Notes: generated from the sequence alone by a model not told the origin. DNA of 64,000 nucleotides from JBEKTW01 sp963727845 (GCA_963727845.1 CAVSHI010000001.1:1-64000); one strand, 5' to 3'; counted from the stretch's first letter, positions 22,848-30,963 are shown. Translations and numbers: made by a program.

Positions 22848-24254
22848 GTGAGTTATCACATCATTTGTTACGAAGGAGATTATCGGATTAACTTTGATGC
22901 ACTGACCTCTGGCCTGAAAAAAGTGCTTACAGAAGTCTCAAAGAAAAAGTTTGGCACTGTGGGATTTATCGCATTGGGATTTGACGCCGTTGCTGCCGTA
23001 GCCCCGGCAGAACAGGCTGAAATCGGAGGAAGAATGGCAGACAAAGTCGCCGAAACAGTGATGAACTATTTCTGGCATTCAAGCTTTAGGACGTATCCTC
23101 ATTTGTATTTTGCATTTCTCAGCACATCAAGTTACGCTCTATTTGACAAAGCCTTTGGTAAGTGGACACATGTAGACAAGGATTACTTGATACTACGGCA
23201 ACAACTGGACAACAAATTCCTCCGACTGACGGAGGAAGTGTATACTACGAGCGGAGAATATCTACGCGCGTTGAACCAGGTCAAAGCTGCACTGAACGAT
23301 AAATCAGCTATTTTGCTGTTAGGTGAAACCGGAGTTGGTAAGTCATTTCTGGCAAAACTAATTCATCGGTATAGCATTCGAGCGAATGCCAAGTTTGTGG
23401 CCTCCAATTGTGCCCTCATGCGTCAGGAGCGAATATATACCACCCTGTTTGGCTGGCAGAAAGGTTCCTTTACAGGGGCGGATAGGGACCATGCAGGCTT
23501 GGTAGAAGAAGCCAATGGAGGAACGCTGTTCCTGGATGAAATTGGCTACATGCCAGTCGATGTTCAAGCTTCACTTTTGACATTTATCGATGAAGGCATC
23601 TTTCGCAGAAATGGCGAGGAAAAAGACAGGACTTCGGACGTTCGAATCCTCTGTGGAACGAACAAAGATCTTTTGCACATGGTCCAGCAGAAGGAATTCG
23701 AGGAGGCTCTCTACGACCGTATATCACAAGTCGAACTTACCTTGCCCTCTTTGAGAAGCCGTCCTGCTGACATCCAATTTGTAGCCAACCGTGTGGTAAC
23801 GAAACTCAATGAAGAGAAAAACGCAAATATAAACCTCCAAGAGAACGCTTTTGATGCGCTTGCAACGTTTAAATGGCCAGGAAACATCCGTCAGTTAAAG
23901 ACATATCTTGAGCGTATACACAACGAATGCGTTCACCAAAACGTTCTTGCCATCTCCGGCGAGAGGATAACTAAGAGCCCGCCCCGTGATGAGTTATACA
24001 GGACGGCAAACAGCATTGACTCCTTCGAGACAGATCTGCTTCTCATTCTCCAGCGATGGGATGGACAACATGGAAAACTTCTTGATGACCTGATTGAGCC
24101 CTTGCTGGCCCATATTTATCTTGACATCCTGGAGATGCCGAAAGACAAGTCAGCTGCTATTCTCGGAATCGACGGATCCCGTGGAACTGAATCCACTCTA
24201 ATGAAACGCCATGCGCGCTACGCGGAAATAAAGGATCGCCTGAAGGACTTCTAA
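22848..24254 (+). CDS. sigma54-interacting AAA+ activator (bEBP)
   Basis: A 468-aa AAA+ enhancer-binding protein, starting at GTG. Residues ~40-115 look like the second half of a macro domain (GFIALGFDAVAAV, then PHLYFAFLSTSSYALFDKA). The AAA+ core has Walker A GETGVGKS (about 159-166), the sigma54-contacting loop GSFTGA (a variant of GAFTGA, about 206-211) and Walker B GGTLFLDEIG. The C-terminus (PKDKSAAILGIDGS) is Fis-like and should bind DNA. It hydrolyses ATP to open sigma54 promoters. A matching promoter lies 110 bases downstream of its stop. The macro-like part suggests an NAD- or ADP-ribose-derived or nucleotide signal. It lacks its N-terminus because of the TGA at 22749. Confidence 0.85.
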   Translation: MSYHIICYEGDYRINFDALTSGLKKVLTEVSKKKFGTVGFIALGFDAVAAVAPAEQAEIGGRMADKVAETVMNYFWHSSFRTYPHLYFAFLSTSSYALFDKAFGKWTHVDKDYLILRQQLDNKFLRLTEEVYTTSGEYLRALNQVKAALNDKSAILLLGETGVGKSFLAKLIHRYSIRANAKFVASNCALMRQERIYTTLFGWQKGSFTGADRDHAGLVEEANGGTLFLDEIGYMPVDVQASLLTFIDEGIFRRNGEEKDRTSDVRILCGTNKDLLHMVQQKEFEEALYDRISQVELTLPSLRSRPADIQFVANRVVTKLNEEKNANINLQENAFDALATFKWPGNIRQLKTYLERIHNECVHQNVLAISGERITKSPPRDELYRTANSIDSFETDLLLILQRWDGQHGKLLDDLIEPLLAHIYLDILEMPKDKSAAILGIDGSRGTESTLMKRHARYAEIKDRLKDF

Positions 24255-24289
24255 CCCGAACTTCTCAGGGCACTTTCCGAAACTTCTCA

Positions 24290-24313
24290 GGGCTTCGAGT
24301 GAAGCCCTTTTTT
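24290..24313 (+). terminator. intrinsic terminator after the AAA+ activator
   Basis: GGGCTTC, loop GAGT, GAAGCCC and six T: a textbook terminator 36 bases after the stop. Just before it AACTTCTCAGGGC occurs twice (24259-24271 and 24281-24293). Confidence 0.9.
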
Positions 24314-24363
24314 ATTTTCCTTCCTTTTCATCGATATCAACGTCTTTTTCTCTTCAATTTGTA

Positions 24364-24379
24364 TGGAATGACTCTTGCT
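24364..24379 (+). promoter_or_regulatory. sigma54 (-24/-12) promoter
   Basis: TGGAATGACTCTTGCT matches TGGCACG-N4-TTGCT with the GG and GC elements exactly spaced and only two changes in less critical positions. The start site should be near 24390. It follows the terminator of a sigma54 activator gene and precedes a run of small genes, so the activator very likely controls it. Confidence 0.65.
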
Positions 24380-24415
24380 AAGAATTAACGCGTGGGAAAA
24401 GATAAAACAGAGAAG

Positions 24416-24667
24416 ATGTTGATTATCGTTATCGAAGACTCCGAAGGACTGCAGCAAGTCGAATTGCATTACACAGGACGTGAACCTCAGAAGGTTCGAG
24501 TTCCAGAAATGGTCAATTCGTTGTTCGTAGGGCATGATGGCCGATGCATCCCCAATGGGATTCCTGCTGTAGTCAGAATTCTGCAAGAGGAGCAGGAAGA
24601 AACCTACCAAAGACCATGCAATGAAGAAATTGATTTGCTCAAGAAGGATTATGCCGAACTTCTATAA
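24416..24667 (+). CDS. small uncharacterised protein, first gene after the sigma54 promoter
   Basis: An 83-aa protein (MLIIVIEDSEGLQQVELHYT...). Beta strands come first, then VRVPEMVNSLFVGHDGRCIP and a Glu-rich helix. No family is recognised. ATG 24416 is preferred to the in-frame GTG at 24392 because the predicted transcript start lies near 24390. Its end overlaps the next frame. Being first behind the sigma54 promoter, it is the most direct target of the activator. Confidence 0.55.
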   Translation: MLIIVIEDSEGLQQVELHYTGREPQKVRVPEMVNSLFVGHDGRCIPNGIPAVVRILQEEQEETYQRPCNEEIDLLKKDYAELL

Positions 24668-24806
24668 AAGAGAGAAAAAGCGAGGAAGAGAGGTGGCACC
24701 GTACGGCATTGCTAAGAAACTTGTGGACAAAAGGTATCCGACCTTTAGTTCCGGAGACAGGAGAAGATTGGCTGATGTTCTGCGGCATTCACTCCCAAAG
24801 GACTGA
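24651..24806 (+). CDS. possible small basic protein
   Basis: A 51-aa frame rich in Lys/Arg (FYKREKKRGREVAPYGIAKK, later SSGDRRRLADVLRHSL) that overlaps the previous gene by 17 bases. AAGGA lies only two bases before the ATG; a GTG at 24693 with GAGGAAG upstream is an alternative start giving 37 aa. Unknown function; coding status is uncertain. Confidence 0.4.
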   Translation: MPNFYKREKKRGREVAPYGIAKKLVDKRYPTFSSGDRRRLADVLRHSLPKD

Positions 24807-24931
24807 AAGATTCCAATGTTTCCAATTGCTTCCACACGTTTTCCAGCCGTACCTTGAGAGAGTAAATATTGTGGACTGCGCAGCGGTATCCAGCCTACCA
24901 CGTAAATCCGGCTGGACATAAGAAACAACAT

Positions 24932-25303
24932 ATGAGAGAAATCATGGATGACAAACTGTTTCAGATCCAAAAGGTCCTGGGCAAACGCGACGCCCAGGAT
25001 CGATGGAATAGCATCACCTACGCCAAAACCCAGAAGCTATTGAAACTTGGATTGCTACCACTTCTGCTAGAGAATGACCGCGGGTCGACGCATCAAATGA
25101 TCAGGGCCCTGCTGAAGAAACACACCGACCTTCGGGCCACAGGTATTTTGATGTCGAACGGGGGAGTGGCTCTAGACGGGTTTGACGCCCACGGACACCC
25201 GATGTTCAAACCGGAGACCATCAGGGATTTTTTCGAATTTGCATGGCTGTATTCGGACAACTTTTCCGTCTCGCCACAGCATCTTTTCATGTGGTTTGAC
25301 TGA
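24932..25303 (+). CDS. uncharacterised helical protein
   Basis: A 123-aa protein (MREIMDDKLFQIQKVLGKRD...). Helical N-terminal half, then RATGILMSNGGVALDGFDAHGH and a helix FFEFAWLYSDNF ending in HLFMWFD. No family is recognised. ATG 24944 is an alternative start with GAGAGA upstream. About 125 bases of non-coding DNA with a CCAGCC/GGCTGG hairpin separate it from the previous gene. Confidence 0.55.
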   Translation: MREIMDDKLFQIQKVLGKRDAQDRWNSITYAKTQKLLKLGLLPLLLENDRGSTHQMIRALLKKHTDLRATGILMSNGGVALDGFDAHGHPMFKPETIRDFFEFAWLYSDNFSVSPQHLFMWFD

Positions 25304-25341
25304 CGGCTCTAGGAAAATCTGAAGTTATGAATATCAAGAAA

Positions 25342-25355
25342 GTACCGGCCGGTAC
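25342..25355. promoter_or_regulatory. perfect 14-bp palindrome upstream of a small gene
   Basis: GTACCGGCCGGTAC lies 49 bases before the next start codon. It may be an operator for a dimeric regulator such as the HTH protein encoded at 26559. Confidence 0.35.
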
Positions 25356-25403
25356 GAATAAACAAATAAACAAAACCCAATAACAAAAAGAAGGAACACC
25401 AAG

Positions 25404-25730
25404 ATGGAACAGATTTCTGCTGTTGTAGTACTCGTGATCGGGATTTTCAATAAACTCTACCCGATGAATCCTATGAATAAGAAGCAGATCGCCGAAGGCA
25501 TCCGCAACCTTGCTACTCGACACGGCGCCGAACTTGACGGAAAGGTTCGTTTTAATTCGACCGATCAGTCCGTCACTTTCAGCGTCAAGGGTGAAGAGAA
25601 GGCGAACAAGCTTCTCCCGGATTTGAAGAAGTCCGGGGTCACAGCGACCGTCGTCGGATCCGCCTGGGAGATGGCGATGGAGCGCAGGGCGACCGCAATG
25701 GGTTCTGAGACCGAAACACCGGCCTCGTAA
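25404..25730 (+). CDS. small uncharacterised protein with N-terminal hydrophobic helix
   Basis: A 108-aa protein. Residues 1-18 (MEQISAVVVLVIGIFNKL) are hydrophobic and could be a membrane anchor. The rest forms an alpha/beta fold (KKQIAEGIRNLATRHGAELD, VTFSVKGEEKANKLL) that ends in an Ala/Thr-rich tail. AAGGA eight bases before ATG 25404 supports the start. No family is recognised; it belongs to the run of small genes behind the sigma54 promoter. Confidence 0.6.
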   Translation: MEQISAVVVLVIGIFNKLYPMNPMNKKQIAEGIRNLATRHGAELDGKVRFNSTDQSVTFSVKGEEKANKLLPDLKKSGVTATVVGSAWEMAMERRATAMGSETETPAS

Positions 25731-25847
25731 CCGATAAATGCGGGTGAGCGGCTGCCGGTGCTGATGCTGGCGCTGGCAGCTGCTCTATATTATAGAAGTG
25801 ACGATCACTGCGACAAATGTTTAACAATTAGAAAAAGGGAATGCAAT

Positions 25848-26333
25848 ATGGGCGGTAATGATGATGTATTCATGAATGAAAACCTCGAGCCTGAAAACGA
25901 GGATGAACGTCAGCACCAGGCACAGCAGGAGGAGGAGGAAGCAGCGCTATTGGCAGATCCCACGACTCCGTTGAGCAAAATTGCACCCATCTCTATTCTT
26001 ATGAAAGAAATGAAGTATGCGGAGGTCGAGATAGAAGTCGATTACATCCTCACCGATCAAGCCAGAGTCGTTTTCATATTCGCGAAGGAGTTCCAGGCAA
26101 AATCTCTGGAGGTGGTCGAGAACACGGTGAGTGCCCTACGAATAGGGAATCTTACTGGCATTGATCCGTATGAAGACCTAGCTGGAAAGTACGAAACGCT
26201 CTATGTAGACGTGACGTTCGAAGGAAAAACCGTTGGCGACATCGTAGGTCAGGTATATAGCTTTCTCGAAGAGCTAGCACGTCGATTGAATAACCCGACA
26301 CCGGCTCCGAAAACAACAACAGTCCGTTCTTGA
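25848..26333 (+). CDS. uncharacterised acidic protein
   Basis: A 161-aa protein. The first ~45 residues are acidic and Gln-rich, likely disordered (NENLEPENEDERQHQAQQ). A folded alpha/beta part follows (EVEIEVDYILTDQARVVFIF, then KYETLYVDVTFEGKTVGDIV and a helix). It ends in a Pro/Thr tail. The start at 25848 has AAAGGGAATGC upstream; the longer frame from 25758 lacks one. No family is recognised. It is one of several small genes of matching orientation in the activator-linked operon. Confidence 0.6.
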   Translation: MGGNDDVFMNENLEPENEDERQHQAQQEEEEAALLADPTTPLSKIAPISILMKEMKYAEVEIEVDYILTDQARVVFIFAKEFQAKSLEVVENTVSALRIGNLTGIDPYEDLAGKYETLYVDVTFEGKTVGDIVGQVYSFLEELARRLNNPTPAPKTTTVRS

Positions 26334-26379
26334 CGACTGCAGCGCTCGCGTTGTCGTTCATCAGCATGAGGAGAATAAT

Positions 26380-26556
26380 ATGATAGAACTTGACACCGAT
26401 AGAAAACCGATACAGTTCCGAGAGAAAACCATCATTCTCCTGGATGAGTCTGAGCAGACGAATTGCATAACCGTTCTGAAGATTCTCCGGCAGGGTGAGA
26501 AATTGACGACGGCCATAACGCAGTCTGTATATCCGTCGACGGATAATCGGGCATAA
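26380..26556 (+). CDS. 58-aa uncharacterised protein
   Basis: A short gene beginning MIELDTDRKPIQFREKTIIL and ending YPSTDNRA. GAGGAG eight bases before ATG 26380 is a strong ribosome-binding site, and the next gene starts 2 bases after its stop, so it is probably real and co-translated. Predicted alpha/beta; no family is recognised. Confidence 0.55.
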   Translation: MIELDTDRKPIQFREKTIILLDESEQTNCITVLKILRQGEKLTTAITQSVYPSTDNRA

Positions 26557-26558
26557 GA

Positions 26559-26840
26559 ATGGGCGAGAGCACTTTTAACGACCAGGGAGAGCAGCAACGG
26601 GAGGTAATGTCTGTGCGTGACATTTCCGACTACCTGGGAGTTTCGGAAAGCAAAATACGCCAACTGATACGTCGAAATGCCATTCCATATGTGAAATTAG
26701 ATGGGCAGTACAAGTTTTTCTTGCCCACTGTTCAAGAATGGCTATGGAGTATCACCGTGATACCGAAACAAGATAGCAAAGATTCACAACCCGCTCTTGC
26801 ATTAGCTAACGACATCTGGAACAAGACTGCAGGAGAATAG
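26559..26840 (+). CDS. excisionase-like HTH protein
   Basis: A 93-aa protein with a MerR/excisionase-type winged helix: MSVRDISDYLGVSESKIRQL is the HTH and the wing follows in IPYVKLDGQYKFFLPTVQEW. These proteins bend DNA at attachment sites and favour excision. It lies 5 bases before the integrase gene, the usual Xis-Int order. It could also repress or activate the genes upstream. Confidence 0.82.
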   Translation: MGESTFNDQGEQQREVMSVRDISDYLGVSESKIRQLIRRNAIPYVKLDGQYKFFLPTVQEWLWSITVIPKQDSKDSQPALALANDIWNKTAGE

Positions 26841-26845
26841 GCATT

Positions 26846-27876
26846 ATGGCAGTTTTAAGAAAAAGACAGACGGACAAGGGATTCACGTATGACGTTGACT
26901 TTACGTATAACGGAAAACGGTACATCAAATCTACCAAGACTTCAGACCTTAAGATTGCAAAAAGGATTCTCGCCGATATAGAGGGAAAGATCGCCCGTGG
27001 CATCTATAATCTCCCTGATCACAAGAAAAAAGACATTAGTTTGCGGGTGTTCTTCCCGGAATACTTTGTCCACGCGGAATCATTCAAGAAAGCCTCAACA
27101 ATCAAAAACGAACGAGTGATAGCGCAAACCTTTTGCGCTTCTCTTGGAGGCGATCAAAATCTGCGATCAGTGGACATGCGAATGCTTGACTGGTGGAAAG
27201 CGGATCTCTTGAAACGTGTTAAGCCAACTACCTTTAACATACACAGAAGATTCATTCATGCCGCTTTCAATGTCGCTGTACGATGGGGATATTTGGATAA
27301 GAACCCGGTGACAGCTCTGTCAAAGTTGAGAGTAGACGAAACTCGTAACTTCTTAAGCAAAGAAGAGACGGGAATAATATTTGAGGCGATTGATAAAGAC
27401 ATCGCAGATCCGAGGAAAAAACATCTACAAGCGATCAACCGGTTGTTCCGAAAGTATCTGGAATTCCTGCTGAATACTGGACTACGAAGAAGCGAGGCAA
27501 TATCTCTCCAGATCAAGAACGTTGACTTCGGAAAAAAGTTGATTTACGTGGAACTGACAAAGGGTAAGAAATACCGTGCCGTACCGTTAAACAAGAGAGC
27601 ATTTGCCATCCTGTTCGAGCTGGTCCTAACCTGTTTAACAACCTCGACAAGGAGACAGCTTCCCACAAGTTCAACGATTTGATGAAAAGACTGAAGATGA
27701 CGCAATTCAAACTTCATTCGCTTCGTCATACGTTTGCCACGAATTTGGTTTCCGCGGGTGTTGATATTCTTGCGGTGAAGGAGCTACTTGGTCATCAGGA
27801 TATTCGTACAAGCATGGTGTACGCCAAAGCAAATACGGAAACGCTCAGGAACGCGGTTGAGCTGCTGAAGAATTAG
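26846..27876 (+). pseudogene. tyrosine recombinase (integrase), frameshifted
   Basis: The first frame (26846-27682) gives the SAM-like N-terminal domain and the start of the catalytic domain, with the first catalytic Arg in NTGLRRSEA and Lys in TKGKKYRAVPL. After LFEL near 27620 the sensible sequence moves to another frame (GPNLFNNLDKETASHKFNDL), which carries HSLRHTFAT, GHQDIRTSMVYA and the Tyr. One missing base, probably a lost G around 27620, explains it; with it restored the protein is about 343 aa. All catalytic residues are otherwise kept. It sits 80 bases from the 3' end of tRNA-Arg and must have inserted the island there. Confidence 0.85.
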
Positions 27877-27956
27877 TACCGGTCAAATCACGGTAAGATT
27901 TTGGTAAGATTTCTAGTTCGAGCGCGTTGGGAGATCAGAAAAATGGTGAATACGAG

Positions 27957-28030
27957 TGCGCCAGGAGAGATTTGAACTCCCAACCCTCAGCTCCGTAGGC
28001 TGATGCTCTATCCAATTGAGCTACTGGCGC
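27957..28030 (-). tRNA. tRNA-Arg(ACG)
   Basis: A full cloverleaf on the minus strand: acceptor GCGCCAG/CTGGCGC, D arm GCTC/GAGC, anticodon stem TCAGC/GCTGA with loop CTACGGA (anticodon ACG), and T arm GGGAG/CTCTC with TTCAAAT. CCA is not encoded. Its 3' end faces the integrase gene, which is the usual attachment site of tyrosine recombinases. The other copy of the attachment core is not in the window. Confidence 0.95.
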
Positions 28031-28135
28031 GTTGTTTTAGGCACTTTTTAATCTCAGAACTACCCTTTTTAACCACATGAAGTGGTGATATCGTAATACC
28101 TATCACTGGCCGGTATCAGGTATCAGAGGATGGTA

Positions 28136-28239
28136 CTGATTGAAGTGTATATAACGTAGTAAATTTTCAATTGATTTTCAATCCCGGCAACGCTCTATAT
28201 ACAAGGCGGCCCGCCGATCCTTCCATGCAAAGTGTAACT
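28136..28239. repeat. dispersed non-coding repeat, copy 1
   Basis: About 104 bases beginning CTGATTGAAGTGTATATAAC and ending GCAAAGTGTAACT are closely similar, with few gaps, to 43846-43950. Neither copy is coding. Confidence 0.75.
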
Positions 28240-28308
28240 GTAACCAGTGCGATTTCTTGAATGTCATTACCGTTCAACCACTTACCGACTCGGTTACGGT
28301 TACACTTT
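28229..28308. repeat. 17-bp inverted repeat
   Basis: AAAGTGTAACTGTAACC (28229-28245) and GGTTACGGTTACACTTT (28292-28308) are complementary at 16 of 17 positions around a 46-base centre. They may be the ends of a tiny element or a long hairpin. Confidence 0.6.
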
Positions 28309-28675
28309 GAAAGTCATAAGTCTTGTCTCACCATTTGACACATCGAATATGCCTCGTGATGTCCGTTTCAAGTCCCAGGGTTGTTGAAGTTTTTTTTATT
28401 GTACATCATACCTATTGACACTGTCTGGGATTCTTCATATAATCAGATTGTAGGGTCAAGATGAACGAGGATCCTGCCTAGCATCTTCAAAAATACGCAT
28501 ACCCGGCAATTGTCGGTGATGCGTTGCGCCTTCCAGGCCAATACTTCTTTTAATGACTCATGATCTCCGAAAGGCAGATCTGAGAATAACCTTCCTCGAA
28601 GGTTTGACCTGACCCCCCAAAAGTGATCCATTTCGTATCTTAGTTAAATGGACTCACTGGAAAGGGAACAGCATT

Positions 28676-28954
28676 ATGAGCAAGAAACGACACACACCAG
28701 AACAGATCATTATAAAACTGCGGGAGGCAGATGTGCTGCAATCGAAGGGTCAAAGCGTCGCGGAAGCCTGCCGTCAATTGGGAGTATCAGAGCAGACATA
28801 CTACACGTGGCGCAAGGAGTATGGCGGGTTGCGTGTAGACCAGGCAAAGCGTTTCAAGCAGTTGGAACAGGAGAATAATCGGTTGAGGAAGCTTGTGGCG
28901 GATTTGTCGATGGATAACGCCATCCTCAAGGAGGCAGCCCGGGGAAACTTCTGA
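28676..28954 (+). CDS. IS3-family transposase OrfA
   Basis: A 92-aa protein with an HTH (HTPEQIIIKLREADVLQSKG, then EACRQLGVSEQTYYTWRKEY) and a leucine-zipper-like tail (FKQLEQENNRLRKLVADL). It gives DNA binding to the OrfAB transposase. It ends in a GGAAAC TTC TGA context, where a -1 shift leads into the OrfB frame. Belongs to a different IS3 subgroup from the element at 401-1661. Confidence 0.93.
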   Translation: MSKKRHTPEQIIIKLREADVLQSKGQSVAEACRQLGVSEQTYYTWRKEYGGLRVDQAKRFKQLEQENNRLRKLVADLSMDNAILKEAARGNF

Positions 28955-29019
28955 GCCCGGCCAAGCGGCGCCGGGCCGCCGATAGCATCCAGGAAGAACT
29001 CGGGTGTTCAGAACGTCGA

Positions 29020-29835
29020 GTGTGCATGGCGTTGGGTCAGGCGCGGTCGACACAAAGACAAATTCCAATGGCACGGAGCGATGAACCGGCTCTACGCAAA
29101 GATGTTGTGTCGTTGGCATGCCAATACGGAAGATATGGGTATCGTCGTATCACTGTGTTGTTACGCAATGACGGATGGAGAGTGAATCATAAGCGAGTAG
29201 AGCGTATATGGCGTCAGGAAGGGTTGAAAGTGCCACAGAAACAGCCCAAACGACGAAGACTCTGGTTAAATGACGGGTCGTGCATCAGGCTTCGTCCAGA
29301 GTACAAAAATCACGTCTGGAGCTACGATTTCGTGGCAGACCGGACCAGCAATGGAAAGCCGATCAGGATGCTTACGATTATCGATGAGTTCAGCCGGGAG
29401 TGTTTAACGATCCATGTCGATCGAGCTCTCACCTCCTACGACGTGATCGAACAATTGGCGGAGTTGTTCGTTGAGCGTGGAACGCCTGATTTTATCCGTT
29501 CAGATAACGGATCGGAGTTCACAGCAGAAGTGGTCCGAGGATGGCTCGAGCGGCTCGGCGTCAAAACATTGTTCATCGAACCAGGAAGTCCGTGGGAAAA
29601 CGGATACATTGAATCATTCAACGGTAAACTCAGAGACGAACTCCTCAACGGAGAGATCTTTGACACAATCTTGGAAGCAAGGGTCATCATTGAACGATGG
29701 AGAAAGCAATACAACACGAAGAGACCACACAGCTCACTGGGAAACTTACCCCCAGCGCCAGAAGCAATACTCCCTGTTCAGATAAACCAATTGGATCTGA
29801 ACATGGAATTAACTAAGATTCCAGTTGGTACATAA
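29020..29835 (+). CDS. IS3-family transposase OrfB (DDE integrase)
   Basis: 271 aa as read from the first start codon, but the frame is open further upstream and overlaps OrfA, as needed for a frameshifted OrfAB. An HTH_21 region (YGYRRITVLLRNDGWRVNHK) precedes the rve core with Asp in WSYDFVADRT, Asp in RSDNGSEF and Glu in NGYIESFNGKLRDE. It ends with RPHSSLGNLPP. The catalytic triad is intact, so the element may be active. Confidence 0.93.
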   Translation: MCMALGQARSTQRQIPMARSDEPALRKDVVSLACQYGRYGYRRITVLLRNDGWRVNHKRVERIWRQEGLKVPQKQPKRRRLWLNDGSCIRLRPEYKNHVWSYDFVADRTSNGKPIRMLTIIDEFSRECLTIHVDRALTSYDVIEQLAELFVERGTPDFIRSDNGSEFTAEVVRGWLERLGVKTLFIEPGSPWENGYIESFNGKLRDELLNGEIFDTILEARVIIERWRKQYNTKRPHSSLGNLPPAPEAILPVQINQLDLNMELTKIPVGT

Positions 29836-29850
29836 AATGGGGGCAGGTCA

Positions 29851-30482
29851 TTACAGAATGGAAAGAAAAGGAACTGGGTGTGAACGTCCAAGATGCATTT
29901 TCGAAGATTGCCCAAAGAGATTTCTCTGCCATTGCAGATTCGCAAAAGCCCCTCCTTACGAGTATAGATGCTGCAAACAACGAATTGATGATCTGGTACG
30001 ACGAGAAAATCTATAAACGATATACAGATCTAGTTGCCAGGACCAAGATTGAATTGCAAAACATACTTCGCCAGATTGAATGGGATTTTGTTGACGAAAA
30101 ATGGACAGAGTTCGGCTTTTCTTCGCTTTCAGAGACCAATGAAAAATTGCAGTATCTTGATTCTCCATGTGTGGATCTTCATGATTTTAACTCACGGGTT
30201 GAGACCTTTCAATTATGGACGAAAGAACTAAAAGATATGCTGAAGGCGTCTGAAATGGTAAAGGCGGTCTACGGTCGAGGATTAGATATTTTGCAGGGGA
30301 AGAGTAGCCTTCGTGGAAAGATCATAGCGATGTTGGGAAACAAACCCCATCCAGATGATGTCGCCTGGGCGCGGGAGACAATACTCCATGGTTTGACGAA
30401 TATTAGCTCTAACAGCGAATTCAAGAGTAGATTGTTGAAAAAGGCTGGTCGCGAATGGTCCGCCGGGCAGAGAAGGACATAA
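29851..30482 (+). pseudogene. 5'-truncated uncharacterised gene
   Basis: An open frame runs from the IS right end (codons reading ITEWKEKELGVNVQDAF) to 30482, about 210 residues. It is mostly helical with no recognisable motif. Starting it at GTG 29880 would discard sensible upstream codons, so the 5' part was probably removed or displaced by the IS; no matching fragment is seen on the other side of the element. Function unknown. Confidence 0.5.
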
Positions 30483-30963
30483 TCCCGATGACAATCCTAT
30501 CGGCACCATGATTGGAGATGTTCAGGGGCGTCTTGATATAACCTCAGATCAAGTGATAGTAGGACTCGATCCGGTTGTTGAATTGTAGCGATATCGCCAA
30601 CAAGATATAAGCTGCTATGTGCCCACCTAAAAAAACGGCCCACACTCGCAGGCCGTCCTCATCGCAGGTCGGCTTTCATTTCCCCCATCATATACGAATT
30701 AGTTTGACCTCTCAGAATCACTCCCAACCGCTAGCATTTCTGGCCCGCCAGTAGATTACACAAATCGCGTTTTCTTTCTAGACTGAGCCTAATTTGAATT
30801 CTATCTTGACTTTTGTTCAAGGGATGATTAGCTTATCAGATAAATTTGCCCGAATTAACTTCGAATGAGCACCCATACTCACTCAGGTGTCAGGTCATTT
30901 TGTCAGAACTTCAAATTTCTAAACACATAAAATTTATAATTACTTCAATTAAAATATAGAAAA
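30483..30963. other. non-coding region
   Basis: About 480 bases without a supported gene. Bases 30629-30750 are a repeat of 32774-32935. The stretch before the SDR gene is AT-rich and should hold its promoter. Confidence 0.5.
30629..30750. repeat. intergenic repeat, copy 1
   Basis: CCCACACTCGCAGGCCGTCC, then TCATCGCAGGTCGGCT and further on GCATTTCTGGC, recur at 32774-32935 in the same order. The copies bracket the SDR and uracil-DNA-glycosylase-like genes. Confidence 0.6.

Larger units (their letters stand above)
28031..28604. other. non-coding region with repeats
   Basis: About 570 bases between tRNA-Arg and the second IS. It holds the dispersed repeat at 28136-28239 and the inverted repeat at 28229-28308. 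A minus-strand frame near 28443-28631 starts inside the IS end and is probably spurious. No gene is supported. Confidence 0.5.
28605..29850 (+). mobile_element. IS3-family insertion sequence (about 1.25 kb)
   Basis: The left end TGACCTGACCCCCCAAAAGT and the right end, which reads TGACCTGCCCCCATTTTATG in reverse complement, are imperfect inverted repeats starting TG and ending CA as in the family. The element carries OrfA and OrfB on the plus strand. No clear target duplication is seen. It removed the 5' end of the gene at 29851. Confidence 0.88.

Noticed and set aside
1..27956. Complete prophage
   Set aside because: Gam, ligase and RadC genes are phage-like, but no capsid, portal, terminase or tail genes are visible; an integrated plasmid-like element or island fits better.
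28443..28631. 62-aa minus-strand frame
   Set aside because: Its first codons lie in the IS terminal repeat and the rest shows no recognisable family; no ribosome-binding site.
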